Below, one piece after another: positions 7,791-16,542 of a stretch of DNA of 38,580 bases. Positions within the stretch are counted from its first letter, which is position 1; every line of letters begins with the position of its first letter. The position numbers and the translations under genes are program-made. Source of the stretch: Pseudobutyrivibrio sp. OR37 (GTDB lineage: Bacteria > Bacillota > Clostridia > Lachnospirales > Lachnospiraceae); assembly GCF_900113655.1 (NCBI RefSeq), contig NZ_FOQF01000031.1, positions 1-38,580 of the forward strand, written 5' to 3'. Under the pieces are notes generated by a model that was not told where the DNA came from, searched no databases, and was given only the letters and a program-made list of their open reading frames with translations.

Positions 7791-7817
7791 GCTGACCAAC
7801 TAAAAAGCTGGCCAGCT
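7791..7817 (-). terminator. Possible weak terminator between lipoprotein and kinase genes
   Basis: On the minus strand GCTGGCC (7810-7816) can pair with GGTCAGC (7791-7797), and a 12-bp palindrome AGCTGGCCAGCT (7806-7817) is followed by TTTTT. It lies between two genes in the same direction, so partial read-through is likely. Confidence 0.4.
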
Positions 7818-7833
7818 AAGATTAGTAATGTAA

Positions 7834-8271
7834 TTACTGCTCAATAGCACCTGTATTAACATTTACTGTGAATGATGTTGCATCAAAGTCCTCAAGCACT
7901 GATGGGTCATCGCTAGATAATGTAACTGAACCATTCATGTTCAAATATCCTGATGTAGGAGCCTCAAGTGTGATTTCCTTCTGGCCATCTGCATTAGCTT
8001 CACCTGCTGTATATTTACCATTATACACATTTTTAATGTTTGCCACTACAACACCACTAATCTGGTTTACATAGAAGCCATGTGTAAGAGTATATGTTCC
8101 GTCTGCGTTAAGTACTAAAATGTCCTGATCAGTATTTACGCAGTCACCTTCGTAACCTGCCTCAACTGAATCAACCTCTGCTGTGTATACCTCAGCAGCT
8201 CCTGACTTTCCACAAGCTACCATTGACATAGCACATACTACTGCAAGTCCTGTTGCAATTAACTTTTTCAT
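7834..8271 (-). CDS. Small lipoprotein of unknown function
   Basis: This protein of 145 residues has a lipoprotein signal peptide (MKKLIATGLAVVCAMSMVAC), with the lipidated Cys at residue 20. The mature part is rich in Thr, Val, Asp and Gly and looks like a beta-sheet domain; no family is recognised. The ATG at 8271 has GGAGGAAAG just upstream and gives a clean signal peptide; the longer frame to 8298 does not. Its place between the GH3 gene and the kinase suggests a surface sensor or accessory protein for the two-component system, but that is inference. Confidence 0.8.
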   Translation of the reverse strand: MKKLIATGLAVVCAMSMVACGKSGAAEVYTAEVDSVEAGYEGDCVNTDQDILVLNADGTYTLTHGFYVNQISGVVVANIKNVYNGKYTAGEANADGQKEITLEAPTSGYLNMNGSVTLSSDDPSVLEDFDATSFTVNVNTGAIEQ

Positions 8272-8334
8272 TTTTCTTTCCTCCAATATCCTTTTCATTA
8301 TATTTATGTAGACGCATTTAGCGTTTCTACCACT

Positions 8335-11279
8335 TTAGTTTTCAACTTCCACTTTAATCACATTTTTACTTTTCTTTTTATGTCCGCTGAACAAAAAGAC
8401 TATTCCTAATATTGCAAATAAAGCGACTACACCATACATAGCCATTCTCCATGGTGCCATCTTGTATTCAAGTGTTGTTCCATCAGAAAGACCGTTTACT
8501 GTATTAGAATTTACATGGGTGTAAATAATATTTTTAGCTGCCTGTCGCATGTATTTCAGGGATGAAGCATTGCTTGTATCTGCAATCTTGCTAGGAAGTG
8601 TAGATGCATTAGCAAGCATCAAATCATTTCCATTTGTGATTCCCCATTCAACGTTCATGTATCCATATCCGTTGTAATCAGTTACAACAGTTCCAAGGAA
8701 TCCCCACTCATCTCTAAGGACACCATTTAAAAGGCTGCCGCAGCCACCAGACCAAACAGATCCGATTCTGTTGAATGAGCTCATTACGCCAAGAGAACTT
8801 CTCATTGTCTTTGTTTGAGTGTTTCCATCTTCATCCAAATACTTTAATTCAGCCACTGGCTCTTTGATGGCAATCTCAAATGCCTTGAGATACAACTCTC
8901 TCATTGCCTGCTCATTAGCCCATACACATGGACCGTTATCAATTCTATGGGCTTCCACATCATTTAATGCAAAGTGCTTAAACATTGTAGTAAGACCCTT
9001 TGAGCTAGTACCTTTAATTGTTGCCGCGCAAGTTTTACCTGTAATAACAGGATCTTCTGAATAATATTCGAAGTTTCTACCACCGAATGCTGTTCTATGT
9101 AAGTCACAGCCTGGAGCATACCAACCATCAACGCCTGCTATAACCGCCTCATTACCAACTGCAATACCATATTCGGTGGCAAGATCTGTATTCCATGTGG
9201 CTGCTACTAATGTTCCACAACAGTTAAAGTTTCCAGATGCACCAAATCCCAAGCCACCATATTGCTTTAATCCAGCAGGGCCATCTGTAGCATTGGACAT
9301 TGGAAGTCCAATAGATTTAACAGGTATTGTTCCCTGGTTTCCTGAATAGATTAGCTCTGTCATTTCTTTTTCTGTTAATTCATCAAGCAGAGCATCCCAT
9401 CTAGGATCATCATATGTAGCACCTCTTAGGACTACTGCATTTATTTTGTTGTTTTTACCTGTTGCTGGCTTTTCATCAGCATTATCATAATAATCAGGCT
9501 TGTACTCTTTAAAATTAGCTACTACACTGTCAGCTGCCTTCAGGTCATCTGCTGTAGGGGCTGTTGGCATTGTTGAAGCAAAATCTGTTCTTGAAAGAAT
9601 TGTTGACTTTCCTTCTTCGAAATGAGCGTTCTGTTCATCAAATTTTGTTGTAGCTGCAACAGTTTGATGATTTGCTTTCCATTCATCCGAATAGTTTACG
9701 TATTCACCTGTTTGAGCCTCCACCTCTGTAGGTCTTGGATTAGATGAATCGTATACCACTTTGGAATCCACTACATATTCGTATTCGCAATTTTCACCAT
9801 ATAACTCATGGCTATTCTTACGTACTGAAATGATATAGCTTCCCTCGTCAAGCACATAACAGCCAGCATTCTTGTAATCAAAGCTTGCCATTGTATCTTT
9901 TCCAAAAGAAAGAGTGTACTCTTTTGTCTCTCCTGGTTTGATATCATCTGTTTTATCGTAGGCTGCCAATACAACCTCAGCTTTTTCAATATCTCCGTTA
10001 AATGGTGCGCTGTAATAAATCTGAACTACATCTTTACCTGCAACATCACCAGTGTTTGTTACTGACACTGTTACGTCGATATTGTTTCCATTTTCCTTAA
10101 CATCTGTAATTGCCTGTGCAAATGATGTATAGCTAAGTCCATATCCAAATGGATAAACAACAGCATTGTCATAGTCGATTACACCCTCAGCTGCAGCTGT
10201 TTCATACCATCTGTATCCAACATAGATGCCCTCTTCATACTCAATCATGTATCCATCTGTGTTAGAGTATTTCTCTGTTGTTACATTTGCATAAGTTGGA
10301 TCTGCTGCAAGATCTCTTGGCCATGTATCCACTGTATGACCAGATGGATTTATTTTGCCATCTAAAATCTCTGCAAGGGCAACAGTACCTCTTGAACCTG
10401 GATAAGCCATCCAAAGAACAGCATCTACATTTTCATCATCCTGCAATTCTCCAAGCTCCATAACATTGGCGCTGTTTATAACAACCACTACATTGTCAAA
10501 GTTCTCTTCAACATGCTTTAAAAGATCCTTTTCTTCCTTACAAAGCTCAAGCTCGTGCTGTCCATCTTCGTAATTTTTTGTTTCTGCTACATCATTAGAC
10601 ATGGCTGTTTCGCCACTTGAAATGCTTCCCTTTAAGTCAGAGCAAAGGTCCATACCTTCACCTCCCTGACGTCCTAATACAACAATGGCTGCATCATGAT
10701 ATTTTTCATATGATGCTGTGACACTATTGTTGTAATAGCTCATTGGGAATTCGCCAATGTAGTATGTCATCGCACTTGGCTTGTCCATTGTGTATGACAT
10801 GGACTCAACCTTATCAAGATTCTCAGAATAGAGCTTTGTTAAAGTATCATTTACATTAAAGCCTTCGTCCTGGAGTGCCTTCTGGATAGATGTGCACTGA
10901 GCAGGATCGCCTGCTCCAGAGCCATTACCGCCCCAGACAACATCCACGCTTCTACGCCCAAACAATGAAACAGACTGCCCCTTCGAAAGAGGTAATGTTC
11001 CATTATTTTTCATAAGAGTAATGCCCTCTTCTGCAATTCTCTTTGTTACATCTTTTGCATACTTATCAATTTCTTCTGCTGTATCATAGTCTGTTGTGTA
11101 ATAATCTGTGTCCCAGTTTTCACTACCTGGCTTTTGAACCATTACAGCCTCTCCGAGACCAATATAAGTATCCAAAATTCCCCCGAAATAATTTCCTGCC
11201 CCTGTAATTACAATTGCAAGGATTAGAAATATTATTCCAAGGATTGAAAATACTTTTCCTGACTTTTTTTACTTCCCAT
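8335..11279 (-). CDS. GH3 beta-glucosidase with permuted domains; start frame-broken at an A7 tract
   Basis: The open frame runs to a TTG at 11175 (946 residues). The domain order is permuted compared with most GH3 enzymes: the C-terminal-type sandwich first (AEEGITLMKNNGTLPL), a fibronectin-III-like part (about 370-470), then the TIM-barrel domain with DGPAG, FKHFALND and the nucleophile Asp833 in VVTDYNG. Known Butyrivibrio and Ruminococcus enzymes share this order. A C-terminal membrane segment with a KKKSKN tail follows. Upstream in the same frame is a hydrophobic anchor (VFSILGIIFLILAIVITG) with no start codon. The only good start, an ATG at 11279 with AAGGAGG 8 bases before it, is in another frame. 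Adding one A to the A7 run at 11264-11270 joins them as MGSKKKSGKVFSILG. The true product is probably anchored at both ends. Confidence 0.88.
11264..11270 (-). repeat. Homopolymer A7 at the GH3 frame break
   Basis: Seven T on the plus strand (A7 in the transcript) fall at codons 4-6 after the ATG at 11279. Eight A would put the ATG, membrane anchor and enzyme in one frame; with seven, the ATG frame stops after 15 codons. Confidence 0.8.
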
Positions 11280-11312
11280 CAGTTCATCCTCCTTATAAAA
11301 CTATTGTTATCT

Positions 11313-11347
11313 TAAAAATAAAAAAGCCGCCTTACAATTAAGACGGC
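11313..11347 (-). terminator. Terminator or attenuator before the GH3 gene
   Basis: On the minus strand, GCCGTCTTA / TAAGGCGGC has a 4-nt loop and is followed by TTTTTTATTTTT. It ends only about 35 bases before the GH3 start codon. No intact gene ends just before it, so it is either the terminator of the broken gene upstream or a leader attenuator for GH3. Confidence 0.75.
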
Positions 11348-11432
11348 ATTATCTGTCATTTAGTAGTCATGAAATGCATTATGCTTCAGCAACTGGCCTG
11401 AACTTGGTGAACCTAATCTTCCAGAAATGATA

Positions 11433-11462
11433 GGGACCGGCCTCCTGTTAGAGACCAGTCCC
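11433..11462 (-). other. Strong 12-bp hairpin downstream of the broken gene
   Basis: In minus-strand RNA, GGGACTGGTCTC pairs fully with GAGGCCGGTCCC (two G-U pairs) around a 6-nt loop. In plus-strand RNA those two positions are C-A mismatches, so the minus transcript is the likely functional one. Only weak T-richness follows it. It may be a terminator or a leader structure. Confidence 0.5.
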
Positions 11463-11495
11463 TTTAATTTATGTCTTATTTAGTTGGAGTTATTA

Positions 11496-11994
11496 CTATC
11501 TCATGAAGAACAGTACTGTTGCATTGACTCTGCCTTTTCCGTCCATTATGCCAATTCTTACCTTCTCATCTGTTGCTCCTACCCTGTTGATTTGAATTGC
11601 CTGCATGTTATTAAACATGTTCCTTGAGCCAAATAACTTCACCTTACGTTCCACTTCTAGTTCAATTATCTGTGGTCCTGTAGGCATGTATGTGGCAGAA
11701 GATTCTCTCATTATCTCGTCAAATGTATACGCCTGTTCCTATGCATCTTCTTGGCATCTCTGGGCAAACGGCGATCTTTTCATTCAACCTTACGTGATGA
11801 TAAGGATCTGAACTACATCCCACGTATGTGTATCTGTAGAGTTCAAGAAACTTTTTAAACTGTCCAAAGACACCTGGTTTTTCTGGATTAAATGTTCCGT
11901 TAAGTACTCCACCAGTGTTTGAAAGCATTTCTTCACGTGTACTTAAAGCTGCATAGTCAACTGGTATACAGTGAACTACTAGTCCGCTATAATC
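11496..11994 (-). pseudogene. Frame-broken gene of unknown function downstream of the isochorismatase
   Basis: Two minus-strand frames continue one another. The first (open from 11994 to a stop at 11719) encodes a protein-like stretch containing VHCIPVDYAALSTREEM, FNPEKPGVFGQFKKFLELY and VCPEMPRRCIGTG. The second (to 11496) continues with YTFDEIMRESSATYMPTGPQ and ends KGRVNATVLFFMR. They join by a single +1 shift near 11723, which gives about 165 residues. No start codon is found before the first conserved-looking part except the internal ATG at 11928. The family is not recognised. It could be a recent pseudogene or a sequencing error in a real gene following the isochorismatase. Confidence 0.5.
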
Positions 11995-12431
11995 TCAACT
12001 CCAGCATCTCTCATTTCAGGAAGTTCTTTAAGATAAAAATTGTCATTCTTGGCTGCTACAGAATCAAGATATATTCTGACTTTATACCCTCTCTTAACTG
12101 CTCCATGCGCAGTGCGTGCCACGCAACATCTTCCATCCACACCAACCATATTGATAGTATCTACTTTAAGCCGTTCTATGAACTGAACAAACTCTTCCGA
12201 AGAAAAAGCACTTGGCCATCTTTTGGCAAATACAAATTCAGATACTACGTCAAGACCTTCTGCCAGTACGTACTTATCTTCATTCTCAAGCTTGCCTACA
12301 TTTCGCACATAGACTACTGGCATGTCTGAAGCAATAGCCTCATGAATACGCACGTTAACTCTCTCAAGCAAGTTTGGATCGTAGCTATTCATATATTTTT
12401 GTTGTATATCAATCACAAGAAGTATTTCCAT
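11979..12431 (-). CDS. Isochorismatase-like cysteine hydrolase
   Basis: This 150-residue enzyme has the fold shared by isochorismatases and nicotinamidases. The catalytic triad is visible: Asp8 in LVIDIQ, Lys70 in FAKRW, and the nucleophile Cys103 in RCCVARTA. It is shorter than typical nicotinamidases (about 180-210 residues) and lacks their clear metal-binding DxH motif. A small amide hydrolase with unknown substrate is therefore the safest call. The ATG at 12431 has AGGAT upstream. Its leader contains a UUCG hairpin. The product ends naturally (AGVEIIAD), just before the broken gene. Confidence 0.85.
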   Translation of the reverse strand: MEILLVIDIQQKYMNSYDPNLLERVNVRIHEAIASDMPVVYVRNVGKLENEDKYVLAEGLDVVSEFVFAKRWPSAFSSEEFVQFIERLKVDTINMVGVDGRCCVARTAHGAVKRGYKVRIYLDSVAAKNDNFYLKELPEMRDAGVEIIAD

Positions 12432-12758
12432 ATAGTATTATCCTAGACACATTTTTTAATCGAAAAGCTGCACAGCCGAAGCCATGCAGCAAATATACTT
12501 TCCTAAAATCACCTATATTATAACAAAGAATGCTATATTTTTGCATTTTATTGGACATATGGCTATGATTGCTACATACGATGAATTTATCAACTTATTT
12601 CAATTCTTCATTGGACGAATTAATCAGCCTGGTAATTAACAAAGTATTCATAAATATTTGCTACACTTACGTAGATGCAGTATATAGTGGGTGAATTGTT
12701 TGGAACCATGTAAAACCTACTTTTTAAATAATAATATTATTACAAGGATTGGTTTAAT
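12432..12758. promoter_or_regulatory. Divergent intergenic region with minus-strand promoter and leader hairpin
   Basis: For the isochorismatase, a minus-strand -10 (TATAAT, 12517-12522) precedes a hairpin at 12467-12490: GCTGCATGGC, TTCG loop, GCTGTGCAGC, then TTTT. This is a leader terminator or attenuator. For the plus-strand c-di-GMP gene, TTGGAC followed 16 bases later by TAATTA (around 12610-12640) is a weak promoter candidate. No gene is seen here. Confidence 0.55.
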
Positions 12759-14999
12759 ATGATGACATTTCCAAAAAGAAATATAATAGTACTTCTACTT
12801 ATTTCATTAATGATTGCTTCCCTGTTTAATGGGGCAGTTTTGGCTACAGATTTGTCCGATAAGGAAACCATAATAGTTGGTGTACCTTCAGATAGATGCC
12901 CTATTTTTTATACTGATGATTCGTCTAAAAATATTGTAGGTATTGGAATTGATTTAATGAGTCTTGCGGCAGAAAATGCTGGTTATAATGTAAATTTTAA
13001 GATCATAGAAGACTCATCACTTAAAGACGCACTAGACAACCCTAATTATGATTTGGTAATGCCTTTTGGCAGTTCTATAAAAAGTACCTCAGGACAACCT
13101 TCAATCGTATCAGATAATCTTATGACAACACCTTTCACGATTGTCACTTTGAGTAACGGTTACATTCAATCTTTAGAACAAATAAAGGTTGGAATGCTAC
13201 AATCGATGGCAGGTGTTGCTGATACTGTTCACACTTTGTATCCAAGTATGAATCTTGTTTTGTATGAAACTATGCCTGATTGTGTGAATGCTCTTCGAAA
13301 AGGTGATGTTGACGCATTACTTTACAACTCTTATGTATGGAGTTATGTGCTTCAAAAACCATCATATTCAGATTTAGAAGTTCAACCAACAACAATGTTC
13401 TTAATGGATTTTAGAGTTGGTGCTGTTGATACCCCCAAAAGTCAGGAGCTAATAAACCAGATTAATGTAGGCATTTCTAAGATTAATGATAATCAACGTC
13501 AGGCGATTATATTGGATTATACATCTCGGCGTCTGTATAAAAATGATTTCTTTGACTACTTATATATCTATGGCAATCTAATCATTATATTTGGATTATT
13601 ATTGGTTTTTATTATTCTGCATTTCGTTTCAAAACAATATGCAATAAAAAAAGAGCAAGATGAGCAAATCCGCCAATTAATTGAGTATGATGCTCTTACT
13701 GGAACCTTAAGTCTTGATGGTTTCCGTAAAAAAGTTAAAACGCTATTAAGGGAGAACCCAACTTTAACGTATTTAATATCTTATAACAATATTAAAAACT
13801 TTAAATTTATAAACGATAAAATGGGTATGAATTCAGGTAATGATCTTTTAGTTTTTTGGGCTGATAAAACCATGAATTACCTGTCTGAAAAAGAAGCTGT
13901 TGCAAGAATGGGGGCTGATCATTTTGCAGTTTTAGCTCTAGTTCCAGATGACAATAATCTTTTCAATCAAGAAAAGACTGTATTTGAACCTGTAAAAAAC
14001 TATTATATAAATCAGGGTATCGACTATACAGTCCAGTTATGCAGTGGTGTATACGTTCTAACAAGTGATGATTACTCAGATATTAATGTTGATAAGATGT
14101 TGGATTATGCCCATTTAGCAGAAGAGAAAGCTCACAATTCTGTCTCAGGTGTGGGATATGAAATATACAATACTGACCAATGGGAAAAAGCTAAAATGGT
14201 TGCCGACATCTGTGGTCATTTTTCAACGGCTGTAAAGAATAATGAAATACAAGTATGGTACCAACCACAAGTTAATTATAAGACAGGCAAAATAGTTGGT
14301 GCCGAGGCCTCATGTAGATGGAACCACGAAAAGTTAGGCTGGATAAGTCCTGACATATTTATACCTATGTTAGAACAAGCAGGGCTTATCTATGATTTAG
14401 ATTGCTTAATATGGGATAAAGTATGTCAAGACCTCCATAGATGGAATGAAAAGGGTATCCAACATTCCATTTCGATAAACTTATCACGTTATGACATTGA
14501 AAAAAATAACAACATTGCGGACTATTTCAACAATCTGGTACGAAATTATAATATCGCTCCGTCACAGCTAAGGGTTGAAATTACTGAAAGAGCATATGTT
14601 GAAGATACTGAGCTTCTAATAAAAACAACTACTGCCCTTCAAAAATATGGTTTTATTGTTGAAATGGATGATTTTGGTAGTGGCTATTCTTCATTAAATA
14701 TGCTTAAAGAGGTTCCTGTTGACGGAATAAAGCTAGATTACATCTTTTTAAAGGACGAGAAGAACAAAGAAAAAAGCAAAATCATTATTAACTATATAAT
14801 CAAAATGCTTTTGCAGCTTAAATTCAACTTTATTGCTGAAGGTGTCGAAACCAAAGAACAGGCTCAATTTCTTTTAAATATAGATTGCGAACAAATGCAA
14901 GGATATTATTTTTATAAACCTATGCCTGTAACTGATTTTGAATTATTAGATTTCGATAACATAAATAATAAAACCGCCAATAGAGCATACATTACTTAA
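12759..14999 (+). CDS. SBP_bac_3-TM-GGDEF(degenerate)-EAL protein, copy 1: predicted c-di-GMP phosphodiesterase
   Basis: This 746-residue membrane protein is predicted to sense a small ligand outside the cell and break down cyclic di-GMP inside. Signal sequence 1-29; extracytoplasmic amino-acid-binding-type domain (SBP_bac_3) about 33-255; membrane helix about 267-290; GGDEF domain about 308-460; EAL domain about 485-735. The GGDEF signature is GADHF (near residue 385) and the RxxD-type site is absent, so cyclase activity is unlikely. The EAL domain keeps its catalytic set: Glu in GAEASCRW (EAL reads EAS), Asn in INLS, Glu in VEITE, the Asp pair in MDDFGSGYSSL, Lys in IKLDY, Glu in AEGVETKEQ and Gln in MQGYYF. 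It is clearly homologous along its full length to the gene at 17643. Confidence 0.92.
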   Translation: MMTFPKRNIIVLLLISLMIASLFNGAVLATDLSDKETIIVGVPSDRCPIFYTDDSSKNIVGIGIDLMSLAAENAGYNVNFKIIEDSSLKDALDNPNYDLVMPFGSSIKSTSGQPSIVSDNLMTTPFTIVTLSNGYIQSLEQIKVGMLQSMAGVADTVHTLYPSMNLVLYETMPDCVNALRKGDVDALLYNSYVWSYVLQKPSYSDLEVQPTTMFLMDFRVGAVDTPKSQELINQINVGISKINDNQRQAIILDYTSRRLYKNDFFDYLYIYGNLIIIFGLLLVFIILHFVSKQYAIKKEQDEQIRQLIEYDALTGTLSLDGFRKKVKTLLRENPTLTYLISYNNIKNFKFINDKMGMNSGNDLLVFWADKTMNYLSEKEAVARMGADHFAVLALVPDDNNLFNQEKTVFEPVKNYYINQGIDYTVQLCSGVYVLTSDDYSDINVDKMLDYAHLAEEKAHNSVSGVGYEIYNTDQWEKAKMVADICGHFSTAVKNNEIQVWYQPQVNYKTGKIVGAEASCRWNHEKLGWISPDIFIPMLEQAGLIYDLDCLIWDKVCQDLHRWNEKGIQHSISINLSRYDIEKNNNIADYFNNLVRNYNIAPSQLRVEITERAYVEDTELLIKTTTALQKYGFIVEMDDFGSGYSSLNMLKEVPVDGIKLDYIFLKDEKNKEKSKIIINYIIKMLLQLKFNFIAEGVETKEQAQFLLNIDCEQMQGYYFYKPMPVTDFELLDFDNINNKTANRAYIT

Positions 15000-15040
15000 A
15001 TATCCTTTATAAAGTTAGATTTATAAGATTTGTAATAATA

Positions 15041-15100
15041 AAATAAGCCCTAAACCGAAGAATTCGTTCATGAATATCCTTGGTCTAGAGCTTATTTTTT
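15041..15100 (+). terminator. Terminator of the first GGDEF-EAL gene
   Basis: AATAAGC (15042-15048) pairs with GCTTATT (15089-15095) around a partly paired interior, followed by a T run. It sits between convergent genes and may serve both. Confidence 0.6.
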
Positions 15101-15125
15101 ACTGAATTTTAGACTAACACACCAC

Positions 15126-15923
15126 CTAATTACCATCCGCATTTACATCTATCTCCATATGACCGGTGTCATATCCACAATCGATATGAACTGTTTTCGG
15201 GATAATTAAATCTTCATCAGCTACAGGATATGTTAAATAAAGTTTATCGTCCTTCCATGTAAACTCTGGTTTATCACCCTCATATTCGGTATAAATCCAC
15301 TCTTCATAAGCATAATTTGTGTTTGAATCAGTGCCATCAATAGTGTCATTAAGTATGATTCCATAGCATCCCTTCTCTTTACTTATTATTCCATATACCT
15401 TGTATCTACCTGTAGAATCCTCTGCTAAAGATATAAGGGCATCTTGGGAATTATCAATAGTAGTTCCCCACTCCACTGGTGTAAAATTAAATTCATTAAG
15501 AACTCTATCAATCACATGTGTATAGTCATCACTCTCCTCTACTATTACCTCAGGCTCATATTTTTCTACAGTCACATGACCTTTAGCCTTCTTACCTGTA
15601 ACAGTAACTGTATATGTTCCAGCTTCTTGAATACCTACTTCAAAACTTGTTGTAGGAATGTTGTTGCCTTGATATACTGGATCATCTTCTCCACTTTGAA
15701 TAGTTAATGCAATACTTCCACCTTCACTATCTACCCATACAGAAAAGCTGTCACCTGACTCACATTCAATATCATGCGAATATGATGTATTTAATATAGA
15801 AAAATCTATTTCAAAAGTATCATCTGTTTCTACCTTATTTCCATTAAATGTGGCTCCGCTATTGCCACATCCACATAAAGCAGCTGAAATTAATACAGTT
15901 AATACAACTTTCCATTCTTTCAT
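15126..15923 (-). CDS. Lipoprotein with beta-sandwich-like domain, unknown function
   Basis: This protein of 265 residues has a lipoprotein signal (MKEWKVVLTVLISAALCGC). The ATG at 15923 has AAGGGAG seven bases upstream, so the longer frame to 15947 is rejected. Residues 35-115 look like a small beta-sandwich (ending GTYTVTVTGKKAKGHVTVEKY). The C-terminal half has a pattern of alternating hydrophobic strands (YKVYGIISKEKGCYGIIL). It ends in an Asp/Asn-rich tail. No enzymatic motif is seen. It faces the first GGDEF-EAL gene across a shared terminator. Confidence 0.8.
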   Translation of the reverse strand: MKEWKVVLTVLISAALCGCGNSGATFNGNKVETDDTFEIDFSILNTSYSHDIECESGDSFSVWVDSEGGSIALTIQSGEDDPVYQGNNIPTTSFEVGIQEAGTYTVTVTGKKAKGHVTVEKYEPEVIVEESDDYTHVIDRVLNEFNFTPVEWGTTIDNSQDALISLAEDSTGRYKVYGIISKEKGCYGIILNDTIDGTDSNTNYAYEEWIYTEYEGDKPEFTWKDDKLYLTYPVADEDLIIPKTVHIDCGYDTGHMEIDVNADGN

Positions 15924-16002
15924 TACGTTTCTCCCTTCAGAATACATTAATATAGTTTTAATTGTTTATTTATCTGTGTCTTATACACCCTTTTGGCATA
16001 AA

Positions 16003-16064
16003 AATAACCCCTCCGTATATACGAACTAAACTAAGCTTAGTATATCACAGAAGGGTAAGTTATT
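16003..16064 (-). terminator. Large imperfect stem, likely terminator
   Basis: Outer arms AATAAC / GTTATT (16003-16008 / 16059-16064) enclose further pairing (CCCT/AGGG, GTATAT/ATATAC) and a 12-bp palindrome ACTAAGCTTAGT. On the minus strand it is followed by TTTTTAT, so it would end transcripts from the nitroreductase relic. Confidence 0.5.
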
Positions 16065-16106
16065 GGACAAAGTTATATGATTGAATTGATTACGTATTAT
16101 CCGTGC

Positions 16107-16349
16107 CTATAAAATATTAATCATTGAATCTAAGGAATTTCTTTTCTTATTGCCTAAAAGACTTTTAAAATCATCAGAGCGATATCCTAAATCCAAAAAA
16201 CAGATAGGATAGATATTTTCCTGCAAATTAAAGACTTTTTGTGTTTGCTCAACATCATTGACTCCAGCCCAACAAGTATCTAATCCAATATCAGTAGCAG
16301 CAAGCATCATATGTGTTGCAACAATGGTTTCCTCCTTCATTTGAATCAT
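16107..16349 (-). pseudogene. Nitroreductase, C-terminal relic
   Basis: The 80 residues match only the C-terminal half of small flavin nitroreductases. They include ATHMMLAATDIGLDTCWAG, the helix and flavin-contact region of the family, then PICFLDLGYRSDD and a SLDSMI tail. Intact members have about 170-200 residues, so the flavin-binding N terminus and the dimer arm are missing. Upstream DNA does not continue the frame. Expression as a functional enzyme is unlikely. Confidence 0.75.
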
Positions 16350-16402
16350 AATTCATTATACGGGCTAATTTTTTTAATGTCAGTAAAACTTTTTCATAAC
16401 AC

Positions 16403-16426
16403 AAAAAGACCAGCCGAAGCCAGTCT
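16403..16426 (-). terminator. UUCG-loop terminator with no gene before it
   Basis: On the minus strand AGACTGGC, TTCG, GCTGGTCT is followed by TTTTTG. The gene on its upstream side points the other way, so it terminates nothing visible: an orphan left by gene loss, or a leader attenuator for the relic. Confidence 0.65.
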
Positions 16427-16542
16427 AATTGGGGTAATCAAAATCAAGATAAAGCATTCTAATTTATTTCTAAAGAAATCTAAAATTCAAGTACATTTGG
16501 AAACTATCGTGCTATTATTCCAGCATTGAAAGGAGAACTACC

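Noticed and set aside
11264-11279. Programmed -1 ribosomal frameshift in the GH3 gene
   Set aside because: In the ATG frame the codons are AAA AAA AGT; a simultaneous slip would mispair the second tRNA, and no clear stimulatory stem was seen. A one-base indel or transcriptional slippage explains it better.
11919-12329. Plus-strand open frame of 136 codons
   Set aside because: It is the reverse of the isochorismatase coding sequence; only the minus frame shows a family match.
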